A stretch of DNA of 64,000 nucleotides from Elusimicrobium minutum (GCA_020723765.1 DYIF01000011.1:1-64000), one strand, 5' to 3'; numbered from the stretch's first letter, positions 24,189-32,535 are shown. Numbers and translations are program-made. Notes: a model not told the origin generated them from the letters alone.

Positions 24189-25022
24189 TTATCTTTTAGC
24201 AAATTGAGTTATATCCTGGAATACCAGTATGACCGTGTCTTCGCCGTTTATTTTTGCGAAGTTTGCGGAATAACCTATTAATTTGCTTTTTCCGCCAAAA
24301 ATTATGTTTGTTTCCATCCTCGAAACGGATTTTTGATTTTGAACTATTTCTTTTATCAGATTTAAAAGATTTTCGTTTTTTACTCCTTCTCTTTCGGTTA
24401 TTATTTCGGCTTTTTTATTCATGAATTTTAGGTTGTTTGCCGAATATATTATTATTCCGGAGCTCATTTGATCCAATATAACCGAGAAATATTTGCATTT
24501 TTTATCCGCCTGTTCGGTCAAATCGTTTATTTCAAAGTGATAGCTTATTTGGCTTGATATTATTTTGAGAGTTTCAAATTCGTGGGGAGTAAATTTTTTT
24601 TCTTTGTTTGCGAAAAATAACAAACCGTAATTGTTTTTATCGTAGGATATGGGAATCGAAATGATGGAGTCCAATTTATATCCCAAACCGGGTAAAACCA
24701 GATAAGTATTTTTCAGGTTTTTATCCTGAATTAAGGAATCCGTTTTTATGGGAAGAGAATATTCAATAGTTTTAGAAATTATTCCGTCTTTTTCCCAATC
24801 TATTTCTTTTATTTTTTCTATTTCTATGCCCTGAGATAAAAAAGGCTTTAACTTGTTTTGCTCGTCGTATAAGAACAGTATCGATAAATCTGGATTTATG
24901 GAAACCGTTATTTTATAAAAACAATCGGAGATCGTATTTTTTATTAATTTCGAACTTTCTAAAATGGTTACTATCGAATATATAAGTTTATAATGGTACA
25001 AACCCAATTCTATTTCCGCCAT
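24189..25022 (-). CDS. GAF-PAS sensory protein without an output domain
   Basis: A 277-residue protein. Residues about 20-165 read as a GAF domain (GYKLDSIISIPISYDKNNYGLLFFANK, then PHEFETLKIISSQISYHFE). Residues about 180-275 read as a PAS domain (ILDQMSSGIIIYSANNLKFMNKKAEI; the end is VILVFQDITQFAKR). This is the start of a sensor histidine kinase, but the reading frame stops immediately after PAS and the next gene is convergent. There is thus no kinase, GGDEF or other effector. It may signal through protein contacts, or be a truncated kinase. No Shine-Dalgarno is visible; TAAAAT lies seven bases before ATG. Confidence 0.8.
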   Translation of the reverse strand: MAEIELGLYHYKLIYSIVTILESSKLIKNTISDCFYKITVSINPDLSILFLYDEQNKLKPFLSQGIEIEKIKEIDWEKDGIISKTIEYSLPIKTDSLIQDKNLKNTYLVLPGLGYKLDSIISIPISYDKNNYGLLFFANKEKKFTPHEFETLKIISSQISYHFEINDLTEQADKKCKYFSVILDQMSSGIIIYSANNLKFMNKKAEIITEREGVKNENLLNLIKEIVQNQKSVSRMETNIIFGGKSKLIGYSANFAKINGEDTVILVFQDITQFAKR

Positions 25023-25067
25023 ATTTATAATTTTACAAATTTTATAAAATAATTTTAAGGAGAGTTT

Positions 25068-25622
25068 ATGACAAGAAACGAGGCTCTGGATTTATTAAGA
25101 AAATACGTTAAAAACGAAAATTTAATAAAACATTCGATAGCCGCCGAAGCCGTTATGAAAAAATTGGCTTTAAAACTAAACGAAGACCCGGAAAAATGGG
25201 GTCTTTGCGGTCTTTTACACGATATAGACGTGGAGCTTACGGCTCAGGATATCAAAACTCATACTCACAAGGCCGTAGAGATACTTAAAGAAAACGGGAT
25301 ATCGCAAGATATTATAGAAGCCGTTAAAATGCATAATCCCGTTGCATGGGAAAAAGTTTCCGAAGAGCCTTTTCATATAGCTTTAAGAGCCGGAGAAACG
25401 GTCACGGGATTGATAATAGCCACCGCTCTGGTATATCCCGATAAAAAACTTTCAAGCGTAAAGCCGGAATCGGTAATTAAAAGATTTAAGGATAAAAGAT
25501 TTGCGGCCGGGGCGGACAGAAGTGTAATAATGGAGTGCGAAAAAATAAATATTCCTTTGAAAGATTTTATAGATTTGTCGTTAAACGCGATGAGAGAAGT
25601 AAGCTCGGAGTTGGGGCTTTAA
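25068..25622 (+). CDS. HD-domain (HDIG type) phosphohydrolase
   Basis: A 184-residue single-domain protein. Metal-binding residues of the HD superfamily are visible: H in NLIKHSIAAEAVM near residue 22, the HD pair in GLLHDIDVEL near 50, and H in HTHKAVEIL near 68. The family hydrolyses nucleotide or cyclic nucleotide phosphate bonds; the substrate here is unknown. AAGGAG lies seven bases before ATG. The gene is monocistronic and ends in a bidirectional terminator. Confidence 0.88.
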   Translation: MTRNEALDLLRKYVKNENLIKHSIAAEAVMKKLALKLNEDPEKWGLCGLLHDIDVELTAQDIKTHTHKAVEILKENGISQDIIEAVKMHNPVAWEKVSEEPFHIALRAGETVTGLIIATALVYPDKKLSSVKPESVIKRFKDKRFAAGADRSVIMECEKINIPLKDFIDLSLNAMREVSSELGL

Positions 25623-25625
25623 AAT

Positions 25626-25660
25626 AAAAAAAGCGGAGAAGATTTTCCCCGCTTTTTTTA
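25626..25660. terminator. Bidirectional intrinsic terminator between convergent genes
   Basis: A-rich AAAAAAAGCGG, a central GA...TTCC mini-stem, then CCGCTTTTTTT: a GC-cored stem with an A-tract on one side and a T-tract on the other. It starts a few bases after the HD gene's stop and lies between that gene (+) and the trypsin gene (-), so it can end both transcripts. Confidence 0.85.
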
Positions 25661-25678
25661 TTAATGTTTATCGGTATA

Positions 25679-26545
25679 TCAATAATCGAGTATAAGTGAG
25701 CTTGAACTTCCCGTTTTTACGGTGTTTTCTATCCAGTTTTTAACGGCGCTTACCTTTGAATAAATTCCATATTTCCCTTCTCTCGCGCATCCCTCACCCC
25801 AGCTAACCACACCGACAAGATACGCTTTTGAAGAGGTTTTGTATACCAAAGGACCGCCGCTATCTCCCTGACATGAGTCTTTCCCGCCGGTGGCGTAACC
25901 CGCGCATATCATTCTGTCGGTTATGGCGTTAGGATAAGCTTTTAAGCAGGTTGTTTTGGATACGAGCGGAAGAGTTACTTTTTGAAGCGTATTGGAGATG
26001 TCTCCGTTTTCTTTGGTAAGTCCCCACCCCGCTACCGTTAGATTGGTTCCGGCGTTTAATTCCAGCGTGTTTAATTCTATAATCGGAGCGGAGGATTGTC
26101 CGCTTAATTTGATTAAAGCGTAGTCGTAGTCCATTGTCTGGGAATTCCAGGAAGGATGTTTTATTATTTTAACCGGAGTAAATCTTTGACCGACGGTATC
26201 CGTGAGCTTGCTTATGCCCGTTACTATGTAAGAAGGAGTTATTCCGTCTACGCAGTGAGCCGCGGTTAAAACCCAATCCTTTGCTATTAATGAGCCTCCG
26301 CAGAAATGGCCGTAGTAAGAATGTTGTAAGGAAACTATGAAAGGAAATTCCGAGTTTGTCGTTGTCACTCCGCCGACTATTTTCGAAACCTTTTCTTCGG
26401 TTCCTATGGCCGGTTGAACGTTGGGAAGTTGCAATTGAGGTATGTTTAATTTGGATTGGTTGTCAAAATCTATATTTTGAGAACTTAAATATAAACCGTT
26501 TGCTATCGTTAACAGTAACATTATTATCTTTTTTATGTTATTCAT
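25679..26545 (-). CDS. Secreted trypsin-like serine protease (S1A)
   Basis: A 288-residue protein with a signal peptide (about 1-22), a 30-residue propeptide rich in Q, L and P, and a complete chymotrypsin-fold domain starting at IVGG (activation site, after SK). The triad is visible: His in LTAAHC, Asp in DYDYALIKL, Ser in CQGDSGGPL. The residue six before the catalytic Ser is Asp (DSCQGDSGGP; Asp189 in chymotrypsin numbering), and SWGEGC and KYGIYSKV supply Gly216 and Gly226, so trypsin specificity for Lys/Arg is expected. Cysteines fit at least three disulfides. AAGGAGGAG precedes ATG. Its promoter carries a palindrome shared with the protease gene at 33.2 kb. Confidence 0.95.
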   Translation of the reverse strand: MNNIKKIIMLLLTIANGLYLSSQNIDFDNQSKLNIPQLQLPNVQPAIGTEEKVSKIVGGVTTTNSEFPFIVSLQHSYYGHFCGGSLIAKDWVLTAAHCVDGITPSYIVTGISKLTDTVGQRFTPVKIIKHPSWNSQTMDYDYALIKLSGQSSAPIIELNTLELNAGTNLTVAGWGLTKENGDISNTLQKVTLPLVSKTTCLKAYPNAITDRMICAGYATGGKDSCQGDSGGPLVYKTSSKAYLVGVVSWGEGCAREGKYGIYSKVSAVKNWIENTVKTGSSSSLILDY

Positions 26546-26561
26546 ATCTCCTCCTTTTTAT

Positions 26562-26627
26562 ATTATAAAGATATTTGAGCTATTTTCAATTACGATTTGC
26601 CTAATTCGAATTAGGACTTATGTCCTA
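26562..26627 (-). promoter_or_regulatory. Trypsin-gene promoter with upstream palindromic operator
   Basis: On the minus strand: palindrome TAGGAC-TTAT-GTCCTA (plus 26612-26627; the symmetry extends to ATTAGGAC...GTCCTAAT), -35 TTGAAA (26584-26589), 16-base spacer, -10 TATAAT (26562-26567). The operator centre is 74.5 bases from ATG and about 64 from the predicted start of transcription, the usual place for a class I activator. A second, overlapping palindrome CTAATTCGAATTAG lies at 26601-26614. The operator overlaps the last codons of the upstream radical SAM gene. Confidence 0.7.
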
Positions 26628-27792
26628 ATCTTATCTGATTTTCCCACTGGCCGAAAGCTATGTTTTTTGAAGTAAGAGAGGATAGAAATCTTCTGGTTTT
26701 TAAATCGATCGGCTTTGGTTTTAAATTTTCAAAAGGCGTGTTAGGAAGAGGGATAAAATAATGGAGATGAATTCTGGCCGAGTATTTTTGAGTCAATATT
26801 TCTATTATTTTTTTAGATTCGTTTAAATCTTTTTCGGTTTCGAAAGGAAAACCGAATATAAAATCCACATCCGCCTCTAAATCGTTTTTTCTTAATATGG
26901 ATACGGCTTTTATTATGTCGGATGAGGTGTGAGCTCTATTTATTTTTTTTAATATCTCGTCGCTTCCGCTTTGTCCTCCTATTATTATCCTTTTGGCCGA
27001 AGTTTTCCCCTTTAATATTTTAACGATATCTTCGGTTATATGTTCGGGCCTTATTTCCGAAGGAAAGCTCCCCAAAAAAACCCTTCCTTTCCCTTTTACC
27101 GCTTTGTTTGTCTCGTTAACCAGCGATTCGAATTCTTTTAGATTTAAATCTTTTCCGTTTACCGAACCGTAAGAGGCGAGGTCCGGAGTAATAAATCTTA
27201 TGTCGGTAAAATCGTTTTTTAAAAGTATTTCTATTTCTTTTATTATGTTTTCTATTTTTTTGTGCCTTTGAATCTTTCCCATATTAAAAGGGTTCTGGCA
27301 ATAAAAACAACTGTAAGGGCATCCTCTCGTAATCTCAATCGAACCGAATCTTTTAAATTTATCCGAAACCGATTGATATGAGTTTATGTCTATGTTTTTA
27401 AAATTTTTAATAACCTTATTTTTTGGAAGTAAGCCGTTTGTTAAGTTTTTTATAAATTCTTTAAACGTTTCTTCCCCTTCCCCTATAAAAACATAATCGA
27501 AATGGTTTGATATTTCCGATGAGTTTTTGTCGTATATATGAGGCCCGCCCGCGATGGTTAAAGATTTCGGGTATTTTGTTTTTAAGTAAATAGAAAGTTT
27601 TTTTTCTTTTTCATAAAAAGGGGTCATAAAAGAAAACACGAATATGTCGGTTTCTTTTTTATTTATTATGTTTTCTATTTCGGAAATTTCGTAAAAAAAA
27701 CGGACTTTTAAATCTTTTAAATCTTCTACGACAAAAGACAGGGAGTTTATCGAATATTTGTTGGCTTTGGTATTATGGAAAAAAAGATTCAC
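26611..27792 (-). CDS. Radical SAM protein with N-terminal B12-binding-like domain
   Basis: A 393-residue protein. The N-terminal ~135 residues form a Rossmann-like cobalamin-binding-type domain (SLTIAGGPHIYD, YVFIGEGEETFKEF), without an evident DxHxxG. The radical SAM domain begins with EITRGCPYSCFYCQNP, giving the CxxxCxxC cluster near residue 160. This layout matches the MJ1487-type B12-binding/radical SAM group, whose reaction is unknown. It follows lipA with one base between and is the last gene of the crp-hisS-aspS-lipA unit. The end of the gene contains the operator of the downstream protease gene. Confidence 0.85.
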   Translation of the reverse strand: MNLFFHNTKANKYSINSLSFVVEDLKDLKVRFFYEISEIENIINKKETDIFVFSFMTPFYEKEKKLSIYLKTKYPKSLTIAGGPHIYDKNSSEISNHFDYVFIGEGEETFKEFIKNLTNGLLPKNKVIKNFKNIDINSYQSVSDKFKRFGSIEITRGCPYSCFYCQNPFNMGKIQRHKKIENIIKEIEILLKNDFTDIRFITPDLASYGSVNGKDLNLKEFESLVNETNKAVKGKGRVFLGSFPSEIRPEHITEDIVKILKGKTSAKRIIIGGQSGSDEILKKINRAHTSSDIIKAVSILRKNDLEADVDFIFGFPFETEKDLNESKKIIEILTQKYSARIHLHYFIPLPNTPFENLKPKPIDLKTRRFLSSLTSKNIAFGQWENQIRLGHKS

Positions 27793-27793
27793 T

Positions 27794-28669
27794 TTATGTT
27801 ACCGCTTTTTTGTAAGCCTCGTAGGCCGTGTAAGATGTTCTTGCAAGCGGAGAAGATACTACCGCTTTAAATCCGATTTGTAGGGAGTAGTTTTCAATTT
27901 CTTTAAACTCTTTTGGGGAGTAAAATTTAATTATAGGATAATGTTCTTCCGTCGGATTTAAATACTGTCCTATTACTATTATATCGCATAAATTGTTTTT
28001 AATGTCGGTCAATGTCTTTTTGATTTCTTCCATATTTTCGCCCAAACCGATTATTAAAGAAGATTTGGTTATGGTTTTTGGAGATTTTTCTTTTATATAT
28101 CTTATTGTTTCAAGGCTTCTTTTATAATTTGCTTTGGGTCTTATCTCCTTATATAATCTTTCCGGCATTTCTATGTTGTGAGAGATAACCTCCGGATTTG
28201 CCGACAATATTGAGTCTAAGGACTTAGTATTTCCTTTAAAGTCGGGAATTAGCGGCTCAATTATAGTATCTGGAGATAGCTTTTTTATTTGAGTTATAGT
28301 TTCTTTAAACTGTTCTGCTCCCCCGTCTTTTAAGTCGTCTCTCGTTGGAGACGTAAAAACTACGTATTTAATTTGCCATTTTTCCACAAGCTTTGCTATT
28401 TTTTCCGGTTCTTTCGGGTCCGGAGGTTTTGGTTTATCTTTCGAAACCGAGCAAAATTTGCAATTTCTTGTGCATTCGGTCCCCAGTATTAAAAAAGTGG
28501 CGTGTTTTTCTTTAAAGCATTTTCCTTTGTTGGGGCATTTCGCTTCGTAACATATGGTGTTTGCTCTATACTCTTTAAGGTCTTCGTCGGTTTCTATGGC
28601 GTTTTCTTCTTTATGAAAAAATCTTTTTTTTTCTCCCACTTCTTTTACTATCCAATCGGGATATTTCAT
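27794..28669 (-). CDS. lipA: Lipoyl synthase
   Basis: A 291-residue radical SAM enzyme with both clusters visible: the auxiliary cluster CYEAKCPNKGKC near residues 36-47 and the SAM cluster CTRNCKFC near 65-72. The C-terminal serine-bearing tail reads SSPLARTSY (canonical RSSY). It inserts two sulfur atoms into octanoyl chains on lipoyl domains of dehydrogenase complexes or the glycine cleavage H protein. No lipB or lplA is adjacent. The gap from aspS is ten bases and no Shine-Dalgarno is visible, so it may depend on translational coupling. Confidence 0.95.
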   Translation of the reverse strand: MKYPDWIVKEVGEKKRFFHKEENAIETDEDLKEYRANTICYEAKCPNKGKCFKEKHATFLILGTECTRNCKFCSVSKDKPKPPDPKEPEKIAKLVEKWQIKYVVFTSPTRDDLKDGGAEQFKETITQIKKLSPDTIIEPLIPDFKGNTKSLDSILSANPEVISHNIEMPERLYKEIRPKANYKRSLETIRYIKEKSPKTITKSSLIIGLGENMEEIKKTLTDIKNNLCDIIVIGQYLNPTEEHYPIIKFYSPKEFKEIENYSLQIGFKAVVSSPLARTSYTAYEAYKKAVT

Positions 28670-28679
28670 ATTTTATTTT

Positions 28680-30431
28680 TTATTTTTTAATTTGTATTTT
28701 CAATTCGTTTAATTGTTTTTCTCCCACTTCCGACGGTGCTTCGGTCATAGGACATATTCCGCTTGTGGTTTTTGGAAAAGCTATAACCTCTCTTATGGAA
28801 TCGTATCCGCATATTACCGCTATAAGCCTGTCGAATCCTATTCCTATTCCTCCGTGAGGCGGAGCGCCGTATCCCAAAGCTTCGACCAGCATTCCGAATT
28901 TTTCATAAATTTCTTTCTCGGAGTATCCCATAAGTTTAAATATTTTTTCCTGTATTTCCCTTCTATGGTTTCTAACCGAACCCGATCCCAACTCCACCCC
29001 GTTTAATACCAGGTCGTACTGGCATGATTTTATGTTTTCAAGTTCCTCTTTTTTGTCCAATTTATATAGTTCCTCGGGTAAAGGAGCGGTAAAAGGGTTG
29101 TGTGTGGCGTCGTATCTGTTTTCGTCGGCTTTCCATTCTAAAAGTGGGAAATGTCTGACCCATAAAAAAGCCCATTTCTTTTTTGGATTCTGGTCTCTTT
29201 TTATTATTTCGTTTCTTAAAATCCCTATGTAATTAAGTATGTTTTTTTTGTCGTCGCTTAATATAAATACGGTATCCCCTTCTTTTATGTCGAAAGACTT
29301 TTTAAGAGATTCGACCTCCATTTCTTTCAAAAACTTTGAAATAGAAGAATCTATTTTGCCGTCTTTCATCTTTAACCACACAAGTCCCTTGGCGCCGTTT
29401 GATTTTAAAGTCTCGGTGAGTTTGTCTATTTCGCTTCTTGAGTATTGATGGGCGTTTTTCGCGTTTATCCCTCTAATCGTTCCGTTAGATTCCACGGTTT
29501 GCCTAAATATTTTAAATTCGGTATTTTTGAATATCTCGGTTACCTCTTTTATTTCGTAATCGTATCTCAAATCCGGTTTGTCCGTTCCGTATTTTAACAT
29601 CGCCTCTTCGTATTCCATATCCATAAAAGGGGTTTCTATGTCGTAGCCGGCAAACTTAAAAACCTCTTTCATCATCCCCTCTACAATCAAAGCCACATCC
29701 CTTTCGTTTACAAAACTCATTTCCAGATCTATCTGAGTATGTTCCAACTGCCTATCGCTTCTTAAATCTTCGTCTCTAAAGTTTCTGGCAAGCTGAAAGT
29801 ATCTGTCCATACCGCTTACCATAAGAATTTGCTTAAACATTTGAGGAGATTGCGGAAGAGCGTAGAATTTTCCGGGGTTTATCCTTGAAGGAACCAAAAA
29901 GTCTCTGGCGCCTTCCGGGGTGGATTTGGTAAGTATCGGGGTTTCCACTTCGTTAAAATTATTCGAGTAAAGATAGTTTCTTACAACCTGGGCTATTTTG
30001 CTTCTAAATACCAGATTTTTTTTCATGGTTTCTCTTCTTATATCCAGGTATCTGTATTTTAATCTGGTTTCCTCGTTTACGTTTATGTATTCGGCTATGG
30101 CAAACGCGGGCTCTTTGGAAGTATTTAGTATTTCCAGATTTTCAAGGTAAACCTCTATTTCTCCGGTCGGTATGTTTTTATTAGCGTTACCTTCGGGTCT
30201 TTTTCTTACCGTTCCTTCAGCTTTTATCACATATTCGTTTCCTAAATTCTCGGCAGAATTAAAATGCTTGTTGGAAGGTTCGACGACTATCTGAGTTATT
30301 CCGTATAAATCTCTTAAAACTATAAAAAGAACTCCTCCGTGATTTCTTTTCGAGTCCACCCATCCGCATAAACTGACCTTTTGGCCTTCGTTTTTTAAAT
30401 TTAATTCTCCGCAGGTATGTGTTCTCATCAT
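28680..30431 (-). CDS. aspS: Aspartyl-tRNA synthetase (bacterial type)
   Basis: A 583-residue protein with an N-terminal OB-fold (about 1-105), the catalytic core with motif 2 FRDEDLRSDRQLEHTQIDLEM near 220, an inserted GAD domain (about 290-400, typical of bacterial AspRS) and motif 3 GGIGIGFDRLIAVICG near 535. It charges tRNA-Asp. With asnS also present, the enzyme may be discriminating. GGAG lies six to nine bases before two adjacent ATG codons; the first is used here. It follows hisS by 19 bases. Confidence 0.97.
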   Translation of the reverse strand: MMRTHTCGELNLKNEGQKVSLCGWVDSKRNHGGVLFIVLRDLYGITQIVVEPSNKHFNSAENLGNEYVIKAEGTVRKRPEGNANKNIPTGEIEVYLENLEILNTSKEPAFAIAEYINVNEETRLKYRYLDIRRETMKKNLVFRSKIAQVVRNYLYSNNFNEVETPILTKSTPEGARDFLVPSRINPGKFYALPQSPQMFKQILMVSGMDRYFQLARNFRDEDLRSDRQLEHTQIDLEMSFVNERDVALIVEGMMKEVFKFAGYDIETPFMDMEYEEAMLKYGTDKPDLRYDYEIKEVTEIFKNTEFKIFRQTVESNGTIRGINAKNAHQYSRSEIDKLTETLKSNGAKGLVWLKMKDGKIDSSISKFLKEMEVESLKKSFDIKEGDTVFILSDDKKNILNYIGILRNEIIKRDQNPKKKWAFLWVRHFPLLEWKADENRYDATHNPFTAPLPEELYKLDKKEELENIKSCQYDLVLNGVELGSGSVRNHRREIQEKIFKLMGYSEKEIYEKFGMLVEALGYGAPPHGGIGIGFDRLIAVICGYDSIREVIAFPKTTSGICPMTEAPSEVGEKQLNELKIQIKK

Positions 30432-30450
30432 AATTTTCTCCGTTTTTGTT

Positions 30451-31680
30451 TTAAATAATCTTTAAAAGCTCTTTTATAAGATTGTCTTTTTCTTTTTTGG
30501 ATTGTTCTCCGGTTGAAAGGTCTTTAATCGTAACCGTATTGGAAATAAATTCCTCTTCTCCTATTATTAAAGCGTATCTCGCGCCGTTTGAGTTTGCGCT
30601 TCTCATTTGAGATTTTAAACTTTGGTGAAAGCTTGAAAAATCCGACTTGATTCCGCTATTTCTGAGGCTTGATAGCAACTCGAAAGCGTATTCGGAATAT
30701 TTTTGGTCGGCGGTTATTACGAAACATAAAGGCTTATTTTTAAAAGATATGTTTTCTTTTTCGCATAGCATTAAAATTCTTTCCGCTCCCATAGCCCAGC
30801 CGACGCTCGGCGAATTTGGACCTCCCATGGATTTTATAAGATCGTCGTATCTTCCTCCGGCCGCTATGGCATCCTGGGAACCTAACTCAGCGGTTTTAAA
30901 CTCGAAAACCGTTCTTGTATAATAATCAAGTCCTCTTACCAGAAGTTTGTTTTCTTTATAATCTACGTTAGATTTGGTAAGCAATTCTTTCAAAGTTTTA
31001 TGGTGATCCTGGCAGTTTCCGCATAGATGTATGGAAGGGATGGATGAAAATTTTTCTTTGTCGATTTTGCAGTCCAGAACTCTCAACGGATTTCTCTCTA
31101 TTCTTTGTTTGCATAAATCACACAATTCAAGCTTCTTTAAGTTTTCTATTAATACTTCTCTGTATTTTTTTCTGCATTCAAAGCAGCCTATGGAGTTTAT
31201 TTCTATTTGATAAGATTTGATCCCTATTTTTTTAAGTATCGTATCCAGCATTATTATAACCTCAGCGTCCGAAAAAGCGGAGTTCGTTCCTATGTATTCC
31301 ACCCCTATTTGCTCAAATTCCCTAAACCTTCCCGCCTGAGGCCGTTCCGCCCTGAACATGTTGCCGATATAGAAATATTTTGTATTTTCTCCCTTTATGT
31401 TAAGGTTGTTGTTTATATAAGCTCTTGCTACCCCGGGAGTTCCTTCGGGCCTTAAAGCTAAAATTCTTTTTGATGCGTCTTCAAATTTATACATTTCTTT
31501 TTCTACTATGTCCGTCGTTTCTCCGGTGGATTTTATGAATAATTCTTGATATTCTACCGTCGGTATTCTTATTTCCTTATAATTGAAAATTTCAAAAACC
31601 TCTCTCGATATCCTTTCTATCTCCGAAATTTTGAAAGACTCTGGATATATTATATCTTTAAATCCTCTTACGGTATTCAT
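30451..31680 (-). CDS. hisS: Histidyl-tRNA synthetase
   Basis: A 409-residue class II synthetase when started at the ATG at 31680 (MNTVRGFKDI), which matches the family N-terminus; the frame is open for 23 more codons upstream, inside the preceding gene. Motif 1 lies near residues 50-60, LALRPEGTPGVAR and FRAERPQAGRFREFEQIG (motif 2) follow, and the histidine-specific LVRGLDYYTRTVFEF lies near 248. The C-terminal anticodon-binding domain is complete. It charges tRNA-His. The start codon overlaps the stop of the Crp/Fnr gene (TAATG), so the two are translationally coupled. Confidence 0.97.
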   Translation of the reverse strand: MNTVRGFKDIIYPESFKISEIERISREVFEIFNYKEIRIPTVEYQELFIKSTGETTDIVEKEMYKFEDASKRILALRPEGTPGVARAYINNNLNIKGENTKYFYIGNMFRAERPQAGRFREFEQIGVEYIGTNSAFSDAEVIIMLDTILKKIGIKSYQIEINSIGCFECRKKYREVLIENLKKLELCDLCKQRIERNPLRVLDCKIDKEKFSSIPSIHLCGNCQDHHKTLKELLTKSNVDYKENKLLVRGLDYYTRTVFEFKTAELGSQDAIAAGGRYDDLIKSMGGPNSPSVGWAMGAERILMLCEKENISFKNKPLCFVITADQKYSEYAFELLSSLRNSGIKSDFSSFHQSLKSQMRSANSNGARYALIIGEEEFISNTVTIKDLSTGEQSKKEKDNLIKELLKII

Positions 31681-32342
31681 TATCTCATTCCTTCGACTAT
31701 CTTTTTTATTTTTTCCGGCTTTAATATGCAAATCATTTCTCTTTTGCATTCTATTATACCTTTGTTTTTTAAGTGAGAAATTATCCTGTTTACCGGAACT
31801 CTCGTAGTACCTATATTTTTGGCTATTTCCTGCTGGCTTATTTTTATTTTCTCGTTTTTTTCTTGAATATATCTTTCGTATATGAACTTTGTCACTCTTC
31901 CGAACATGTTATGAAATATAAGATTTTCTATTTCCTCATCCGCTCTTTTCAATCTTTCGGCCATTATGTATAGCATTTTAATCATAAAATCTTTATGTTT
32001 AAACAAAAAATTTTGAAACTCGTTTGCGCTTATTACATATAACTCCGAGTCTTTTTCGCATACGGCGGAGGCAGTTCTATATTTCACACCCAAAAGCGCG
32101 AGTTCTCCGAAGAAATTTTTTTCCCCTATTAAAGATAAAATCTTGTTTTTTCTTCCTATACTCGTAAATATCTTTACTTCTCCGCTTTTAACTATGAAAA
32201 AAGTTTTGCCTATTTCGTTTTTATTAAAAATTATATCTCCTTTTTTGTATTTTTTTATTTTACCTATCTTTTGAAGTTTTTTAATGTCCGAATCGGATAG
32301 TTTATTGAATAGTTCTATGTTTTTAAAAACCTTGGAAATCAT
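31680..32342 (-). CDS. Crp/Fnr family transcriptional regulator
   Basis: A 220-residue protein from the ATG at 32342, chosen because AAGGAG is eight bases upstream and MISKVFKNIELF is a typical family start. The cyclic-nucleotide-binding-like domain (about 10-120) has KKGDIIFNKNEIGKTFFIVKSGEVKIF. A dimer helix follows. The C-terminal winged helix (about 150-215) has QQEIAKNIGTTRVPVNRIISHLK. The recognition helix reads TTRVPVNR, in which the Glu used by CRP and FNR to read TGA is Val, so the DNA target should differ from TGTGA and TTGAT. There are no N-terminal FNR-type cysteines, so it is probably not an oxygen-sensing Fe-S protein. It heads the hisS-aspS-lipA operon and lies between two proteases that share an AGGAC-N4-GTCCT palindrome. 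Confidence 0.9.
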   Translation of the reverse strand: MISKVFKNIELFNKLSDSDIKKLQKIGKIKKYKKGDIIFNKNEIGKTFFIVKSGEVKIFTSIGRKNKILSLIGEKNFFGELALLGVKYRTASAVCEKDSELYVISANEFQNFLFKHKDFMIKMLYIMAERLKRADEEIENLIFHNMFGRVTKFIYERYIQEKNEKIKISQQEIAKNIGTTRVPVNRIISHLKNKGIIECKREMICILKPEKIKKIVEGMR

Positions 32343-32403
32343 ATCGTTTTCTCCTTGAGATAAAAACATAGCAAACTCCATAATCAAAGATAAATCGCCG
32401 AAT

Positions 32404-32428
32404 TCGAGTTAAAAACACTTAAACTCGA
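32404..32428. promoter_or_regulatory. Inverted repeat in the divergent crp/fnr-nitroreductase region
   Basis: TCGAGTT (32404-32410), 11 bases, AACTCGA (32422-32428): perfect 7-bp arms in the 193-bp gap between the divergent regulator and nitroreductase genes. Its centre is 74 bases upstream of the regulator's ATG. It could be an operator for either gene. Nothing else in the gap stands out apart from a TATAAT box for the nitroreductase. Confidence 0.4.
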
Positions 32429-32535
32429 CCATTTGTCTCTGCCAGTCGGTTTGCTTTACCTTAATAGATATATTTTATATAATTTTGTTAGGGATTTCTC
32501 AGGAAAAAAATAAAATGTTTTTTTGAGGAGGTTTT

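Noticed and set aside
26609-26628. The AGGAC palindrome read as a transcription terminator of the radical SAM gene
   Set aside because: It lies partly inside the coding sequence, has a short AT-containing stem and is not followed by a T-run on the minus strand; its copy at 34.3 kb likewise lacks a T-run.
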